Assembly (NCBI GenBank): GCA_963575745.1
Contig: CAUYUJ010014209.1
Coordinates: 252,801 to 316,800, forward strand
Length of the DNA stretch: 64,000 nt
Origin: Prorocentrum cordatum
Lineage: Eukaryota; Sar; Dinophyceae; Prorocentrales; Prorocentraceae
Direction of reading: 5' to 3'
The notes under the pieces were generated by a model that was given only the letters and a program-made list of their open reading frames with translations, searched no databases and was not told the origin of the DNA. This document shows positions 20,704-32,357 of this stretch, piece by piece (position 1 is the first letter of the stretch; each line of letters begins with the position of its first letter). Position numbers and translations under genes: made by a program.

Positions 20704-21287
20704 CATGCACATACACACAAGTGGGTGGGGTCGTTCGCAAGCGTGGACCCCAAACTCGATTAGCGAAAATACAAAGTGGTGTAAAATATGTGGCGCGCGT
20801 CATGTACGGGGGGGCTTCTACTTACGCAGGACGAAAGATTGTCCTCTCGACGTCGAGGGAGGACCACCCCCGTCCCCCGTAGACTCTTGACACGGGGGGG
20901 CCTGCGGTCGACGGATCCCATACTCGTCGCTTCCCGGAACGAATTTAATAATATAAATTCGAAATGGGGTAGAAATGGAATCCGCCGCACAAAATAGGGC
21001 CCGACGCGGATCCCGAAGATCAGACCTGGGATCCGCGCGCACGGACATGGGATCCGCCGCGATTTCACGATGACGGTAAGGTAGGAAATCGAGCCCGCGC
21101 GACCCTCATCGGGTTCGCCGCTATGATTTCGCAGAGGGCCCGCGCACCGCGCGGGGCCGTGAGGTTCAGCGCCAAGAGGAAAAAACTTTCGGCCTGGGAA
21201 CACACGCGGTGCAAATTATGCGGCGCATGGGCTGTGGTACAAGCTATGCGGCGCAGTGTCTGCGATGCAACCTTTGCGGCACAATTC
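20704..21287. other. No recognisable gene; GGATCCGC repeats
   Basis: Four GGATCCGC-type words lie between 20980 and 21065. 21220-21285 has TGCGGCGCA words that recur before the last unit at 26655. No coding sequence is supported. Confidence 0.45.
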
Positions 21288-22273
21288 ACTTGCCGAACTT
21301 GAAATTGTCAACACCACTGATCGCGCAATCATCCCACCCACCCACCCACCCGCAACTTGGTTTTAAAAACCCACGCGGAAGCGACTGCGATGCGTGCTCG
21401 GCGTTGGCCGGTGCATCTCCGCGGCCGCGCTAGCCCGCGCATGCTCGCGCGCGCAGCGGCCAGCTAGTTTGGCGCGACCGACGCGAACGCGGTGGCGCTG
21501 ACCACTCGGCACATCTCAGCGGGCACTTCAGCGCGAGTCGGCGACCTGGGCGGGCGCGGTATCATGGCAAACTCGACAACGGTAGACACGATGATGATCG
21601 TAGTGATGCTGGTGGCTATGTTGACACCGACGACGGGGCAGCCAGTGACGGCGCCGATGCTGATCACGCCGACGACGATGACGGCGTCTTCGCGTCGGTG
21701 ATGAAGGTTTTGGAAGGAATTCGAAATACGCGCGCGGCAGACGCGCGAGACTGGCTCGCATGGTGTTATTTGACACGGATCGTGCCACCCCAGCACGCGC
21801 GCAAGGGAGTTCGAACACTTTCGGCACGCGCGCGCGAAGCCCGTTTGGTAGCATTTTATGAAGATGTTGATGAAAAAAAATGGCTTGCTCAAGGAGTCGC
21901 AAGAGCGCGCGCTTTTATGGAACAGCCGTGTTGCGAAACCATATGTTTCTATGTGTTTTGGACACTCAATATTAAAGCCCTTCCGACACCGAAGGTGTTT
22001 AACGGGTTTCGGCTTGCGCGCGCGACGACGCGCGTGTGCGCACTTCGCCCCATGTTTTGCAATGGATGATTGAAAAACCTATGCTTTGTTATACACGACT
22101 GCGCGCACATAATATTTTTTGGCAAGGGAACCGACGGGGGGCGCGATACTGGCCTGGCTGGGATAGTATGAGTTCACAAGCAGGATGGACATTGGGTCAG
22201 CACCATGCGCGTTTTGCATCGGTTCCCGGGGGGTCGATAAGTCCGGGGGGGACGGTGGTAGAATTTGTCTAAT
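21288..22273 (+). repeat. 980-bp array, unit 1
   Basis: Starts at CACTTGCCGAAC and runs to the next such start. It contains the landmark GCGGCCGCGCTAGC (21421), an Asp-coding GAT/GAC-rich segment (21590-21700) and a GCGCGCGACGACGCGCG motif near 22017. A plus-strand frame stays open from about 21430 to 22067 (acidic, then Arg-rich), but two other frames are open over parts of it, so coding status is uncertain. Confidence 0.88.
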
Positions 22274-23260
22274 CACTTGCCGAACGTGAAATGATCAACG
22301 CCATTGCTCGCGCAATCGCCACCCACCCATCCGCAATTTGGGTTGCAAAGCCTATGCGGGAGCAATTGCGATGAGTGCTGGTGTTGGCTGGTGCATCTCT
22401 GCGGCCGCGCTAGCCCGCGCATGCTCTCGCGCGCAGCGGCCAGCCAGTCTGGCGCGACCGACGCGAACGCGGTGGCGCTGACCGCTCGGCACATCTCAGC
22501 GGGCACTTCAGTGCGAGTCGGCGGCTTGGGCGGGCGCGGTATCATGGCAAAGTCGACAACGGTAGACACGACGATGATCGTAGCGATGCTGGTGGCGATG
22601 TTGACACCGACGACGGGGCAGCCAGTGAAGGCGCCGATGCTGATCACGCCGACGACGATGACGGCGTCTTCGCGTCGGCGATGAAGGTTTTGGAAGGAAT
22701 TCGAAATACGCGCGCGGCGGACGCGCGAGACTTGCTCGCATGGTATTATTTGACACGGATCGTGCCTCCCCTGCACGCGCGCAAGGGCGTTCGAACGATT
22801 TCGACATGCGCGCGTGAAGCCCGCTCGGTAGCATTGTATGAATATGTTGGAAAAAAATGGCTTGCTCGAGAACTCGCAAGACCGCGCACGCTTTTTGTGA
22901 AAATCCGTGTTGCCAAACCATGTTTTTGGTGTGCTTTGGACACTCGATATTGAAGCCCTTCCGAAACCAAATGTTTTTGACGGATTCCGGCACGCGCGCG
23001 CGACGACGCGCGCGTGCGCACTTCGTCCCATGTTCTGCAATGGTTTATTGAAAAAACCTATGACCAATTACAAACGACTGCGCGCGCATAATATTTGTTG
23101 TGAGGGAACTGAGGGGGTGCCGATACCGACCTGCCTGGGATAGTATGAGTTCACAGGTGGGATGGACACTGGGTCATAATCGTATATGTTTTGCATAGGT
23201 CCCCGGGGAGTCGATGAGTCGGGGGGGGAGGGTGGTAAAACCTAGGTCCTCTTTAGAAGG
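22274..23260 (+). repeat. 980-bp array, unit 2
   Basis: Same order of landmarks as unit 1, with GCGGCCGCGC at 22401 and the GCGCGCGACGACGCGCGCG motif near 22997. The acidic plus-strand frame is conserved in outline (DDRSDAGGDVDTDDGAAS at about 22574) and ends near 22950. Confidence 0.88.
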
Positions 23261-23269
23261 AGAATTTTC

Positions 23270-23490
23270 AATGGTGTGCTCTACGCGATGGAAAGTGCGT
23301 GGAGATATCTATGTTGTACAATATTGGATAGTTGTGGTGTGAGCTACACGATCCAGTAGATGTGGTGCAATTGATGTGGTGAGGTAGTTGTGGTGCAATA
23401 TGTGTTGCCATCGTAGTGGTGTCGACGTGGTGCAAAATAGGTGGTGCAACTTTTCTGGTGCAAGCCATGTGGTCAATCTACGTGGTGCCA
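23270..23490. repeat. Degenerate GTGGTGCAA repeat
   Basis: About ten GTGGTG or GTGGTGCAA words at irregular 15-25 bp intervals. Confidence 0.6.
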
Positions 23491-23499
23491 CTCATTTTG

Positions 23500-24001
23500 A
23501 CCGTCTTGAAACTGTCCTCTCCAACGCTCGTACAAACATCCCACCCTCCCACCCGCAATTTGGTCGCAAAACCTCTTAAGACCGTGACGGTAGGTACCAC
23601 ATGGCACTTGGCAACGACACCGACGCCGACGACGGCAGCGACAACGACGACGACGACGACGCCGCCGACAACGACTACGACAACACTGACGACGTTTCCG
23701 ACGACTTCGACAACGACGACAACGACGACGACGACGACAACGACGACGCCGACGCCGACGACGACGACGACAACGACGACGCCGACGACAACGACGACGA
23801 TGACAACGCTGACGACGACGACGACGACAACGCCGACCACGACGACGATGACGACGACGACGACGACGACGTCGCCAACGAAGACGACGACGACGACGAA
23901 GGAAGGGGGAGGACGACGACGGCGACGACGACGACAACGACGAGGAAGGGGGGAGGACGGCGACGACGCGAACGACGAAGAAGGAGGACGGCGACGCCGA
24001 G

Positions 24002-24061
<60 letters not shown>

Positions 24062-24944
24062 ATAGGAGGGACGACGACGAGACGCCGACGACGGACGACG
24101 ACGACGACGAGGGAGGAGGAAGGACGACCACGGCGACAACGACGACAGAAACGAAAACGACGCCAAAGAGGACGACGACGACGACGGCGAAGAAAAACAG
24201 AGGACGGTGACGGCGACGACGACGACGACGAGGGATGAAGGACGGCGGCGACGACGACGCGCGCGCACGCTTTTGCTGAAAATCCGCGCTGTGAAACTCT
24301 ATGTTTTGTATGTTTTTGGGGCACTCGATTTTGCGATCCTTCCGAAACCGAAGCCATGTGAAGGATTTCGGCATGCGCGCGCGACGACGCGCGCGCGTGC
24401 ACTTCGTCCTGTTTTTGCAGAGGAATCTCGCAACGGCACGCGCGCAAGGGCGTTCGAAAGGTTTCGTCATGCGCGCGCGCAAAACCCGTTGGGCAGCATG
24501 TTTTGAAAATCTGCAGACAAAAGAACTATGGTTTTCCTCAGACTTCGCAAGAGCGCGCGCGTAGGATTTCCTAGGTTGGAAATCAATGTTGCGAACCCCT
24601 TGTGGTCTTGTATGTGTTGGAAACTCAATTTTGAAATCCGTCTTAAAACGAAGGTTTTTGAAGAATTCGGGCATGCGCGCGCGACGAAGCGCGCGTGCGC
24701 ACTTCGTCCCATTTTTTCCAATGGACTATTGACACCTTTTGCTTTGTGGTAAACGAGTGCGCGCGCATAATATGTTTTGCGAAGGATGGCAGGGGGGGCG
24801 ATACCGGTTGGGCTGGGATACTACGACCTCACAAGTAGGATGGACACTAGGTCAGAATACTGTGCGTTTTACATCGGTTCCCCGGAGGTCTTACCCCGGG
24901 GGGAAGGGGGTAGTAGAACCTATTTGCTTTTAAAAAGAAGAATT
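23500..24944 (+). repeat. 980-bp array, unit 3, centre replaced by GAC expansion
   Basis: 23520-23580 matches the unit start (ACATCCCACCCTCCCACCC and then GCAATTTGG). 24240-24940 matches the unit's right half. Between them lies a degenerate (GAC)n tract (23583-24240) where the normal unit has its GAT/GAC-rich segment. Confidence 0.75.
23583..24240. repeat. (GAC/ACG)n microsatellite
   Basis: About 650 bp of GAC-based sequence with AAC, GCC and GGA interruptions. Poly-Asp, poly-Thr and poly-Arg frames come from the repeat. Confidence 0.95.
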
Positions 24945-25746
24945 CGCTTGCCGAACTTGAAGTTGTCAACTCCACTGCTCGCGCAATCATCCCACCCACC
25001 AACCCGCAACTTGGCGTGCAAAGCCCATGCGGGAGCGATTGCGATGAGTGTTTGGCGTTGGCTGGTACATCTCAGCGGCCGCGCTAACCCGCGCATGCTC
25101 GCGCGCGCAGCGGCCAGCTAGTTTGGCGCGACCGCCGCGAACGCGGTGGCGCTGACCGCTCGGCACATCCCAACTGGCATTTCAGTGCGAGTCGGCGGCT
25201 TGGGCGGGCGCGGTATCGCGGCAGCGTCGACCACGGCAGACACGATGATGATAGTAGCGATGCTGGTGACGATGCTGACACCGACGACGGGGCAGCCAGT
25301 GACGGCGCCGATGCTGGTCACGCCGACGACGATAACGGCGTCTTCGCGTCGGTGATGGAGGTTTTGGAAGGAATTCGAAATGCGCGCGCTGCAGACGCGC
25401 GAGTGGCTCGCATGGTATTATTTGACACGGATCGTGCCTCCCCTGCACGCGCGCAAGGGCGTTCGAACGATTTCGACATGCACACGCGCGAAGCCCGTCT
25501 GGTGGCATTTAGCGGAACATGTTGGCAAATGATTGGTTGTCTCAAGAATTCGCACGAACGCGCGCGCGCGCGATTGTGCTGAAAATCCGCGTTGCGAGAC
25601 CATGTGTTGTTTTAAACTGTTTTTGGGACATTCGATTTTGAGATCCTTCCGAAACCGAAGGCTTTTGAAGGCTTTCGGCATGCGCGCGCGACGACGCGCG
25701 CGCTTCGTCATATCCGTTACAAGAGATTTCTGAAAACTGCTGATTT
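24945..25746 (+). repeat. 980-bp array, unit 4, left part
   Basis: Begins CGCTTGCCGAAC, with GCGGCCGCGCTAAC at 25075. It is interrupted after GCTGATTT (about 25746) by the segment 25747-26418 and resumes at about 26419 (TTAATAAACGAATGCGCGCGC, running on to 26640). Confidence 0.85.
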
Positions 25747-25834
25747 TCCCCAATCAGAGCTTGCCTCTGTAGGGGTCCTAGCGGATTCATTCCCCAATCA
25801 GAGCTTGCCTCTGTAGGGGTCCTAGCGGATTCAT
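25747..25834. repeat. Exact tandem duplication of 44 bp
   Basis: Two identical 44-base units, 25747-25790 and 25791-25834, each beginning TCCCCAATCAGAGCTTGCC. Confidence 0.97.
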
Positions 25835-26418
25835 ATGGTTAGGTTAGGTTTGTCGCCGATTTTCACGGCACGCCCGGGTGCCCGGGTGCCCGGGGGTGCC
25901 CGGGTGTCCGGGTGCCCGGGCGTGCCCAGGGGTGCCCGGGTGCCCGCCCGGTAGCCCAATAGCCTTATAACCCTAGAGCTTTATAGCCTTATAGCCCTAT
26001 AGCCCTATAGCCCCAACGGCTTTATAATCTATAGCCCTAATAGCTCCGTAGCTTTATACTCTTATAACCCTATAGCCCTATAGCCCTATCGCCCTATAGC
26101 TCTCTAGCTCTGTAGCCCTATAGCTCTATAGCCCTATAGCCTTATAGCCCTATAGCCCTATAGCCCTTTAGCCCCATAGCCCTATATCATTAAAAAATTA
26201 TGATTGGGGCTTCTCCCTTTTCGCGGCACGGCCGGGTGACTGGGTGCACGGGGGTGCCCGGGTGCCCAGGTGCCTGGGTGCCCGGGTGCCCGGGCGGGCC
26301 CGGGGGTGCCCGAGGGCGCCCTATAGCCCTATAGCCCACTAGCCCTACAACTCTATAGCCCTATAGCTCTATAGCCCTATAGCTCAATAGCCCCCTAGCC
26401 CAATAGCCCTGATTGGGG
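25748..26418. mobile_element. Putative inserted element with 10-bp inverted ends and two 8-bp repeat types
   Basis: CCCCAATCAG (25748-25757) and CTGATTGGGG (26409-26418) are exact reverse complements at the edges of a segment that interrupts a 980-bp unit. Inside, blocks of GCCCGGGT (25870-25945 and 26235-26315) alternate with blocks of ATAGCCCT (25945-26190 and 26320-26410). A further GATTGGGGCT lies at 26203. No coding frame and no clear target duplication were found, so it may be nonautonomous or an assembled low-complexity insertion. Confidence 0.45.
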
Positions 26419-26689
26419 CTTTTCTCCGGTATCATTTAATAAACGAATGCGCGCGCATAAAATTTTGTCCCATGGAACCGAGGGGGGGGGGGGCGATACT
26501 GGCCTGGCTGGGATAGTATGAATTCACAGGTGAGATGGACACTGGATCAAAATCACACGCGTCTTACATAGGTTCCCGGGGTGTCGATAAGTCCGGGGGG
26601 AGAGTGGTAGAACTTATTTCTTTTGTACAAAAGGGTAACGCATGTTACGCAAACAATGCGGCGCAAACGATGTGGCGCAATCAATTTAT
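26419..26689 (+). repeat. 980-bp array, unit 4, right end
   Basis: Continues unit 4 after the insertion (AATGCGCGCGCATAAAATTTT, then GATGGACACTGGATCAAAA and GTCGATAAGTCCGGGGGG). TGCGGCGCAA words follow at 26645-26685. Confidence 0.8.
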
Positions 26690-27830
26690 GTTCGCAGTGA
26701 GTTGTCAACTCCACTGCTCGCGCAACCATCCCACCCACCAATCCGCAACTACGTTTGCAAAACCCATGCGGCGGTGATTGCGATGAGTATTTGGCGTTGG
26801 TTGGTGCATCTCTGCGGCCGCGCTAGCCCGCGCATGCTCCCGCGCGCAGCGGCCAGCTAGTTTGGCGCGACCGACGCGGCCGCGGTGGCGCTGACCGCGG
26901 GGCGCATCCCAGCGGGCACTTCACTGCGAAGCGGCGACTTGGGCGGGCGCGGTATCAGGATGGCAACGCCAGCACCGGTAGACACGATGATGATAGTTGG
27001 GATGCTGGCGACGATGATGACAGCGGCGACGGCGCGGCCAGTGACGGCGCCGATGCTGATCACGCTGGCGACCAGGACGGCGTCCTCGCGTCGGCGATGC
27101 AGGTTTCGGAAGGAGTTCGACATGCGCGCGCGGCCGACGCGCGAGAGCGGCCCGCATGGCATTATTTGACACGGATCGCGCCCCCGCCCCCCCCAGCACG
27201 CGCGAAAGGGCATTCGAATGATTTCGGCATGCGGCGCGAGAGGCCGGCTGGCAGAATTTCATGAAAATGTTGAAAATGGTTTTCGGGAGAACTCGCAAGA
27301 GCACGAGCGCAGGCTTTTTTAAACCTGAACGTTGCGAAACCGCGTGTATTTCTATATGAGTTCGGAACCCTCGGTTTTGAAATCCTTGCGAAACTGACGG
27401 TTGCTGGTGGATTGCGGCATGCGTGCGCGACGACGCGCGCTTGCACTTCGCCCCTTTTTTGCAAAGGGTTCCTGCGACAGCGCGCGCGCAAGGGCGTTCG
27501 AGCGATTTCGACACGCGCGCGCGCAAAGCCCATGGTGTAGTTGTTTTATGCCAATGTTGACTAGCCTGAGAAATTCGCCAGAGCGCAAGCGCAAGAATTG
27601 TTTGAAAGTCATTTTGGCAAGGCCGTGTGTGTTTTAGATATTATTTGAACACTCGGTTTTGAAATCCTTACGAAGCCGACAATGTTTGAAGGATTATGGC
27701 ATGCGCGCGACGGCGCGCGCGCGCACGTCGCCCCGTTTCTTGCAAGGGGTTATTGAAAACTGCTGATTTCTGATAAACGAGCTTGTGCATGGTAATTTTT
27801 GCTGAGGGTGACGGGGGGCGCCGATACCGG
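26690..27830 (+). repeat. 980-bp array, unit 5
   Basis: Last unit, with GCGGCCGCGC at 26814. It diverges more from the others, and its right half has an extra segment of the GCGCGCAAGGGCGTTCGA type (27480-27540). Confidence 0.8.
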
Positions 27831-27889
27831 TTCCACCCCTCCTTCTTCCCCTTCGGGGAAGGGTCTACCCCTCCCCCTACCCCTTCCCC

Positions 27890-28270
27890 ATGGACCTGGA
27901 CAGAGGGTTCCGCGAGTCTCCCGTGATCGATCTCACCCAAGATGGCCCAAAGATGGCCCCCAAGGCTCCCAAGGGTGCCCCCGGGGGGCCCCAAGAGGTG
28001 GCCAGGAAGCCCCAAGAGGCCCCCAGGCTGCCCCGAAGAGGCTCCCAAGAGACCCCCAAGAGGCCCCAAGAGACCCCCCAGGGGTACCCAAGATGCTCCA
28101 AGATGTCTCGGCGAGAATGCCAAATCATTGATTTTACGAAGGTTTTATCCACCACATGTTGGCCTGTTTGGGGGGCACTGATTAAGATGACTCCAAAAGC
28201 GCGTGGGAGAGCGCAAAATGACCTCAAAGATGGCTCAAGATCTCCCAAGATGTCTCATAGTGGCTCCCTT
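27890..28270 (-). repeat. Phased CCCAAGA-GGCC array
   Basis: CCCAAGAGGC, CCCAAGATGG and similar units about 10-11 bp apart (27940-28110), then a less regular AT-richer core, then a second short run (28215-28260). Confidence 0.75.
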
Positions 28271-28400
28271 TGCGCGCTGCCCACTTCCCGGATCGAAGCA
28301 ATTCCTCTGGGCATCGCTTCTGGATGGGCTGGCGGGGACTCGCGAAGCGTCAACAATTCTTCTGTAAGAAAGGGAGAATACATACGCGTGTAAATATTGA

Positions 28401-28440
28401 CTAGCACCACGCGCGCGCTTCGCGCGCGCTCAGGTTCTAG
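28401..28440. repeat. Dispersed CTTCG hairpin, copy 2
   Basis: CTAGCACC at 28401-28408 faces GGTTCTAG at 28433-28440. Between them is GCGCGCGCTTCGCGCGCGC. CGCAGCCTGACAGATTGC follows, related to the flank of copy 1. Confidence 0.8.
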
Positions 28441-28689
28441 CGCAGCCTGACAGATTGCGAATGCGAGCTCGGACAGGAGAGGAGCAAGCGGATCGGCTGG
28501 AGCATCATTGGTATCAGCTGCAAGGGTCCCCTGGCCTTCCTCGCCCCCCCTCTCCGCCTCCTCTTCCTTCTCCTCGTCTCCGCGTGACCCTGCTCCTGCC
28601 CCTGCGTTCCCACGATGTACCCCCTTCTCCTCGGCCCCCCCCTCGCCCCGTCCGCTCTTGCTGCTCACGTCCTGCCAGTCCTCTTTCTC

Positions 28690-28896
28690 ATCTTCCTCTT
28701 CCTCCTCCTCCCCCTCCTCCTCCTCCTCCTCCTCCTCCTCCCCCCCTCCACCTCCTCTTCCTCCATCTGCAGGTCCCCCATCGTCCTCCTTCCATCTCTC
28801 CCGTCTGCCCCTACTCTCCTGCCACCCCCCGTTCCCCTCATCCTCGCCCTCTTCTCCGCGTTCTCCCCCTGCCGCGTCTCGAGAAGGAGGAGAAGA

Positions 28897-28929
<33 letters not shown>

Positions 28930-29110
28930 GGAGGAGGAGGGGAGGAGGCGGAGGAGGAGGAGGAGGGAGTGGGAGGAGGCGGAGGAGGAGGAGGAGGAGG
29001 AGGAGCATAAGGAGGAGGGCGTGAAGGAGGAGGGGTAGAAGGAGGAGGAGGAGGAGGAGGAAGAGGAGGAGGAGGGGGAGGAGGAGGACGAGGACGAGGA
29101 GGAGGGGCCT
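28690..29110. repeat. (CTC)n and (GGA)n in inverted orientation
   Basis: CTC units at 28690-28745 and GGA units at 28895-29105 flank about 150 bp of mixed C-rich sequence. The two tracts can pair as a long imperfect hairpin. Confidence 0.95.
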
Positions 29111-30050
29111 GGCCGAGCCCCCAACGGGGCGGTGACCACACCGCCCGGCGATGCAGTGGGGATGCGGGGCAGCCGCACGGATTCGGGACGCGGGGCGTTC
29201 TCCGAGAATGTCCGGGGCAGCCGGGGCCCCCGGGAACTCAAAACGGCACGCTGACGGACCCTGCTGTCAGGTCTTTGCGGATTTCGAAGCCACCGCAACG
29301 TCTGTCACCGCGCAGCTTTGGGATCACCGATCAGCTCGCGCAGCGGTCTTCCCTGGCGCCCCCCAGCGTCGGGAGGAGCCAACGTAAGCATCGAAGAACG
29401 GCGCCCGGCGGCGGGGCCAGAGCCGACCGCGCGAAGCACATCTCGGAACCGCGCCTTTCCCGATCCCCCTTTTCTCGATTCTTGCCAGAACTCGTGCCAT
29501 CGCCAACGTGTGCTTGTCCGCCAGGGCCCCTCAGTGCGATGCAGGCAGCGTAACGAGGGCCGATACAGGCTGCGCGCTATCGGTGGAGCTGAGCGGGGTA
29601 AGCACACACTGATCTACGCAGCGCACACCCTATGAGCATCGGCTTTCGTCCGGCCCGACATTGGGAGGCACCACCCCCCACGCGCGGCGCAAAAGAAGAA
29701 CACCGCTGCGCCCCAGCGGCCACCGCGTGGCGCAGAGAGAACACAGGAGGAGGCGGACATTCCCAACCTCCGCCGCCTCGGCCCCGGCCAGAGGGTCGTG
29801 CCGCGGCGGACCGCCGCCCGCCGCTGCTGCTGGCTACGCTGGCGCCGCCGCCGCCGTCGGCGTCGACGTCTGGCTCGGGCCCCAGGGATGGCGCCCCGTG
29901 GAGGCCCTGGGAGAGCCCCGAAGAGGCCCCGGGGGAGCACCAGCAGGCTCCGCTTGGAGGCCCAGTAGCGCGACACACGCGGAGGCCCTGGGAAACGGCC
30001 GTCGTTGTTTTCACGGTTCTCGTCCTCGTCGTCGTCGTCGCCGTCGTCGT
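29111..30050. other. GC-rich sequence, no confident gene
   Basis: Frames are open on both strands near 29305-29640 (about 100 residues each way) and 29632-30230. Neither shows a domain. Composition alone can explain them. Confidence 0.35.
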
Positions 30051-30054
30051 TGTC

Positions 30055-30975
30055 TGTCGTCGGAGGCCGTCCGGGTCCATTTTCGGGCTCTTGGTGGCGT
30101 TTCGGGTGCGTCTCGGGGCTTTCTTGGGACCCGCTGGCGGCCTGGAGAGCCGTCTCGGGACTCTCTGGGGCCGTCCTGGACAGCTCTTGGATTGTCTGGG
30201 GGACCCTTGGGCCGTCATGGGGGCCTCTTGAGGGCGTCTTGGGGGTGTCTTGGGCGGTCTCGGGGCGGTCTTGTGTGTTTCGGGGGCCGCCATGGAGCGT
30301 CGGGAAGCGAAAACGTCGGGCATGTCAAAAATGTACGATTTCCCACGGGAAATTCAACAATTTAAGCCTCTCGGGGCTCTCTTGGGAAGGCTCTTGGGGC
30401 TGCCTTGGGCGGTCTTGGGGGCCTCTGGGGCAATCTTGGGGCCATCTTGGGCGTACGGGTGCCCTCGGGGCCTGTCTTGGAGCGCTCTTGGGGCACTCTG
30501 GGGCCGTCTTGGTTGCTCCAGGGGGGCTCCGGGGCCTCCCATCGGGGCCTCTTGAGGGCGTCTTGGGGGGCTCTTGGGCGGTCTCAGGGCGGTCTTGTGA
30601 GTTTCGGGGGCCGCCGTGGAGCGTCGGGAAGCGAAAACGTCGTGCATGTCAAAAATGTACGCTTTCCCATAGGAAACTCAACAATTTAAGCCTCTCGGGG
30701 ACCTCTTGGGAAGGCTCTTGGGGCTGCCTTGGGCGGTCTGGGGGGCCTCTGGGGCAATCTTGGGCCATCTTGGGCGTACGGGTGCCCTCGGGGCCTGTCT
30801 TGAGCGCTCTTGGGGCACTCTGGGGCCGTCTTGGTTGCTCCAGGGGGGCTCCGGGGCCTCCCATCGGGGCCTCTTGAGGGCGTCTTAGGGGGGCTCTTGG
30901 GCGGTCTCAGGGCGGTCTTTTGTGCTTCGGGGGCCGCCGTGGAGCGTCGGGAAGCGAAAAAGTCGCGCATGTCAA
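30055..30975 (+). repeat. Tandem repeat, unit about 324 bp, with phased arrays
   Basis: GGAGCGTCGGGAAGCGAAAA recurs at about 30294, 30618 and 30942 (the first lies in a GCCATGGAG and the others in a GCCGTGGAG context), giving a period of about 324 bp. Each unit joins a short AT-richer core (TGTCAAAAATGTACG, then TTTCCCA-GGAAATTCAACAA) to about 250 bp of CTTGG/GGCC array. Counting CTTGG-type positions from 30370 to 30508 gives a mean spacing of about 10.6 bp. A partial copy lies at 32155-32310. Confidence 0.92.
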
Positions 30976-31092
30976 AAATTATCCCAGTGCGACCCTACCT
31001 AGGAGTTGGAACCTCTAGGAAAGCAACATTAGTAGGAGCGGTAAACGCCGTCCTCCTCCTTCTCCTCATCGTCGTAGTTGTAGCAGTAGCGG

Positions 31093-31520
<428 letters not shown>

Positions 31521-31684
31521 GCCAGAACCACCGACGCTATGTGCCGGGTCGGCGGTTCATGTGTCGGGTGTCATGTCTCCCGGCCGGTGCTATGTCCGAA
31601 ACCTTCGTGAATCCTAAGGGCTCCAGCTGCCCCACTAAGGGCTCAAGATGGCCCACAGACGGACAACATGCATGGAACATACGT

Positions 31685-31724
31685 GCGCACACACACACAT
31701 ATAAGTATATATATATATATATAT
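31685..31724. repeat. (AC)n-(TA)n short run
   Basis: CACACACATATAAG followed by TATATA. Confidence 0.9.
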
Positions 31725-31738
31725 AGCAGCAGCAATAG

Positions 31739-31945
31739 TGGATGCTGTGCTGCGCTATGCTATGCTATGCTATGCTATGCTCTGCTCTGCTCTGCTCTGC
31801 TCTGCTCTGCTATGCTATGCTATGCTATGTTATGCTGCGCAATGCTATGCTGGGCTAGGCTAGGCTAGGCTATGCTATGCTATGCTATGCTAAGCTATGC
31901 TATGCTATGCTATGCTATGCTGTGCTATGCTATGCTTTTGCTTTG
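31739..31945. repeat. (GCTAT)n / (GCTCT)n pentanucleotide repeat
   Basis: About 200 bp of 5-bp units, with GCTAT dominant and a GCTCT block in the middle, grading into GCTTTTGC variants to about 32000. Confidence 0.97.
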
Positions 31946-32154
31946 CCTTCGCTTTTGCCGTCACTTTTGCCTTTGCTTTTGCTTTTGCTTGGCACCCAGG
32001 GAGCGCAACTGGGGGAACCGCGCGTTTGCTTTTACCTTTGCTGTTGCTTTTGCTTGGCTCCCAGGGGACCGGGGGAACCGCCCGGGGCGGGTTACACTGC
32101 CCGGCCCCTTTAAGCCAAGACAGTAAGAACCCTTCTAGGCAGAGCCTAGGTAGG

Positions 32155-32310
32155 GAATATACGCTTTCCCACAGGAAATTCAACTATTTAAGCCTCTCGG
32201 GGCTCTCTTTGGAAGGCTCTTGGGGCTGCCTTGGGCGGTCTGGGGGGCCTCTGGGGCAATCTTGGGACCATCTTGGGCGTACGGGTGCCCTCGGGGCCTG
32301 TCTTGGTCCG
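32155..32310 (+). repeat. Partial copy of the 324-bp unit
   Basis: Matches the core and first half of the 30.3-30.9 kb units (TTTCCCACAGGAAATTCAAC, then CCTCTCGGGGCTCTC). Confidence 0.85.
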
Positions 32311-32357
32311 GGGCCCCCCGTCCCCCCATGGAGGGTCCGCGGCTCAGCCCCCCAGGG

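Noticed and set aside
25945-26410. Telomeric repeat
   Set aside because: The unit is 8 bp (ATAGCCCT), not CCCTAAA or a related telomere unit, and it is internal to another repeat.
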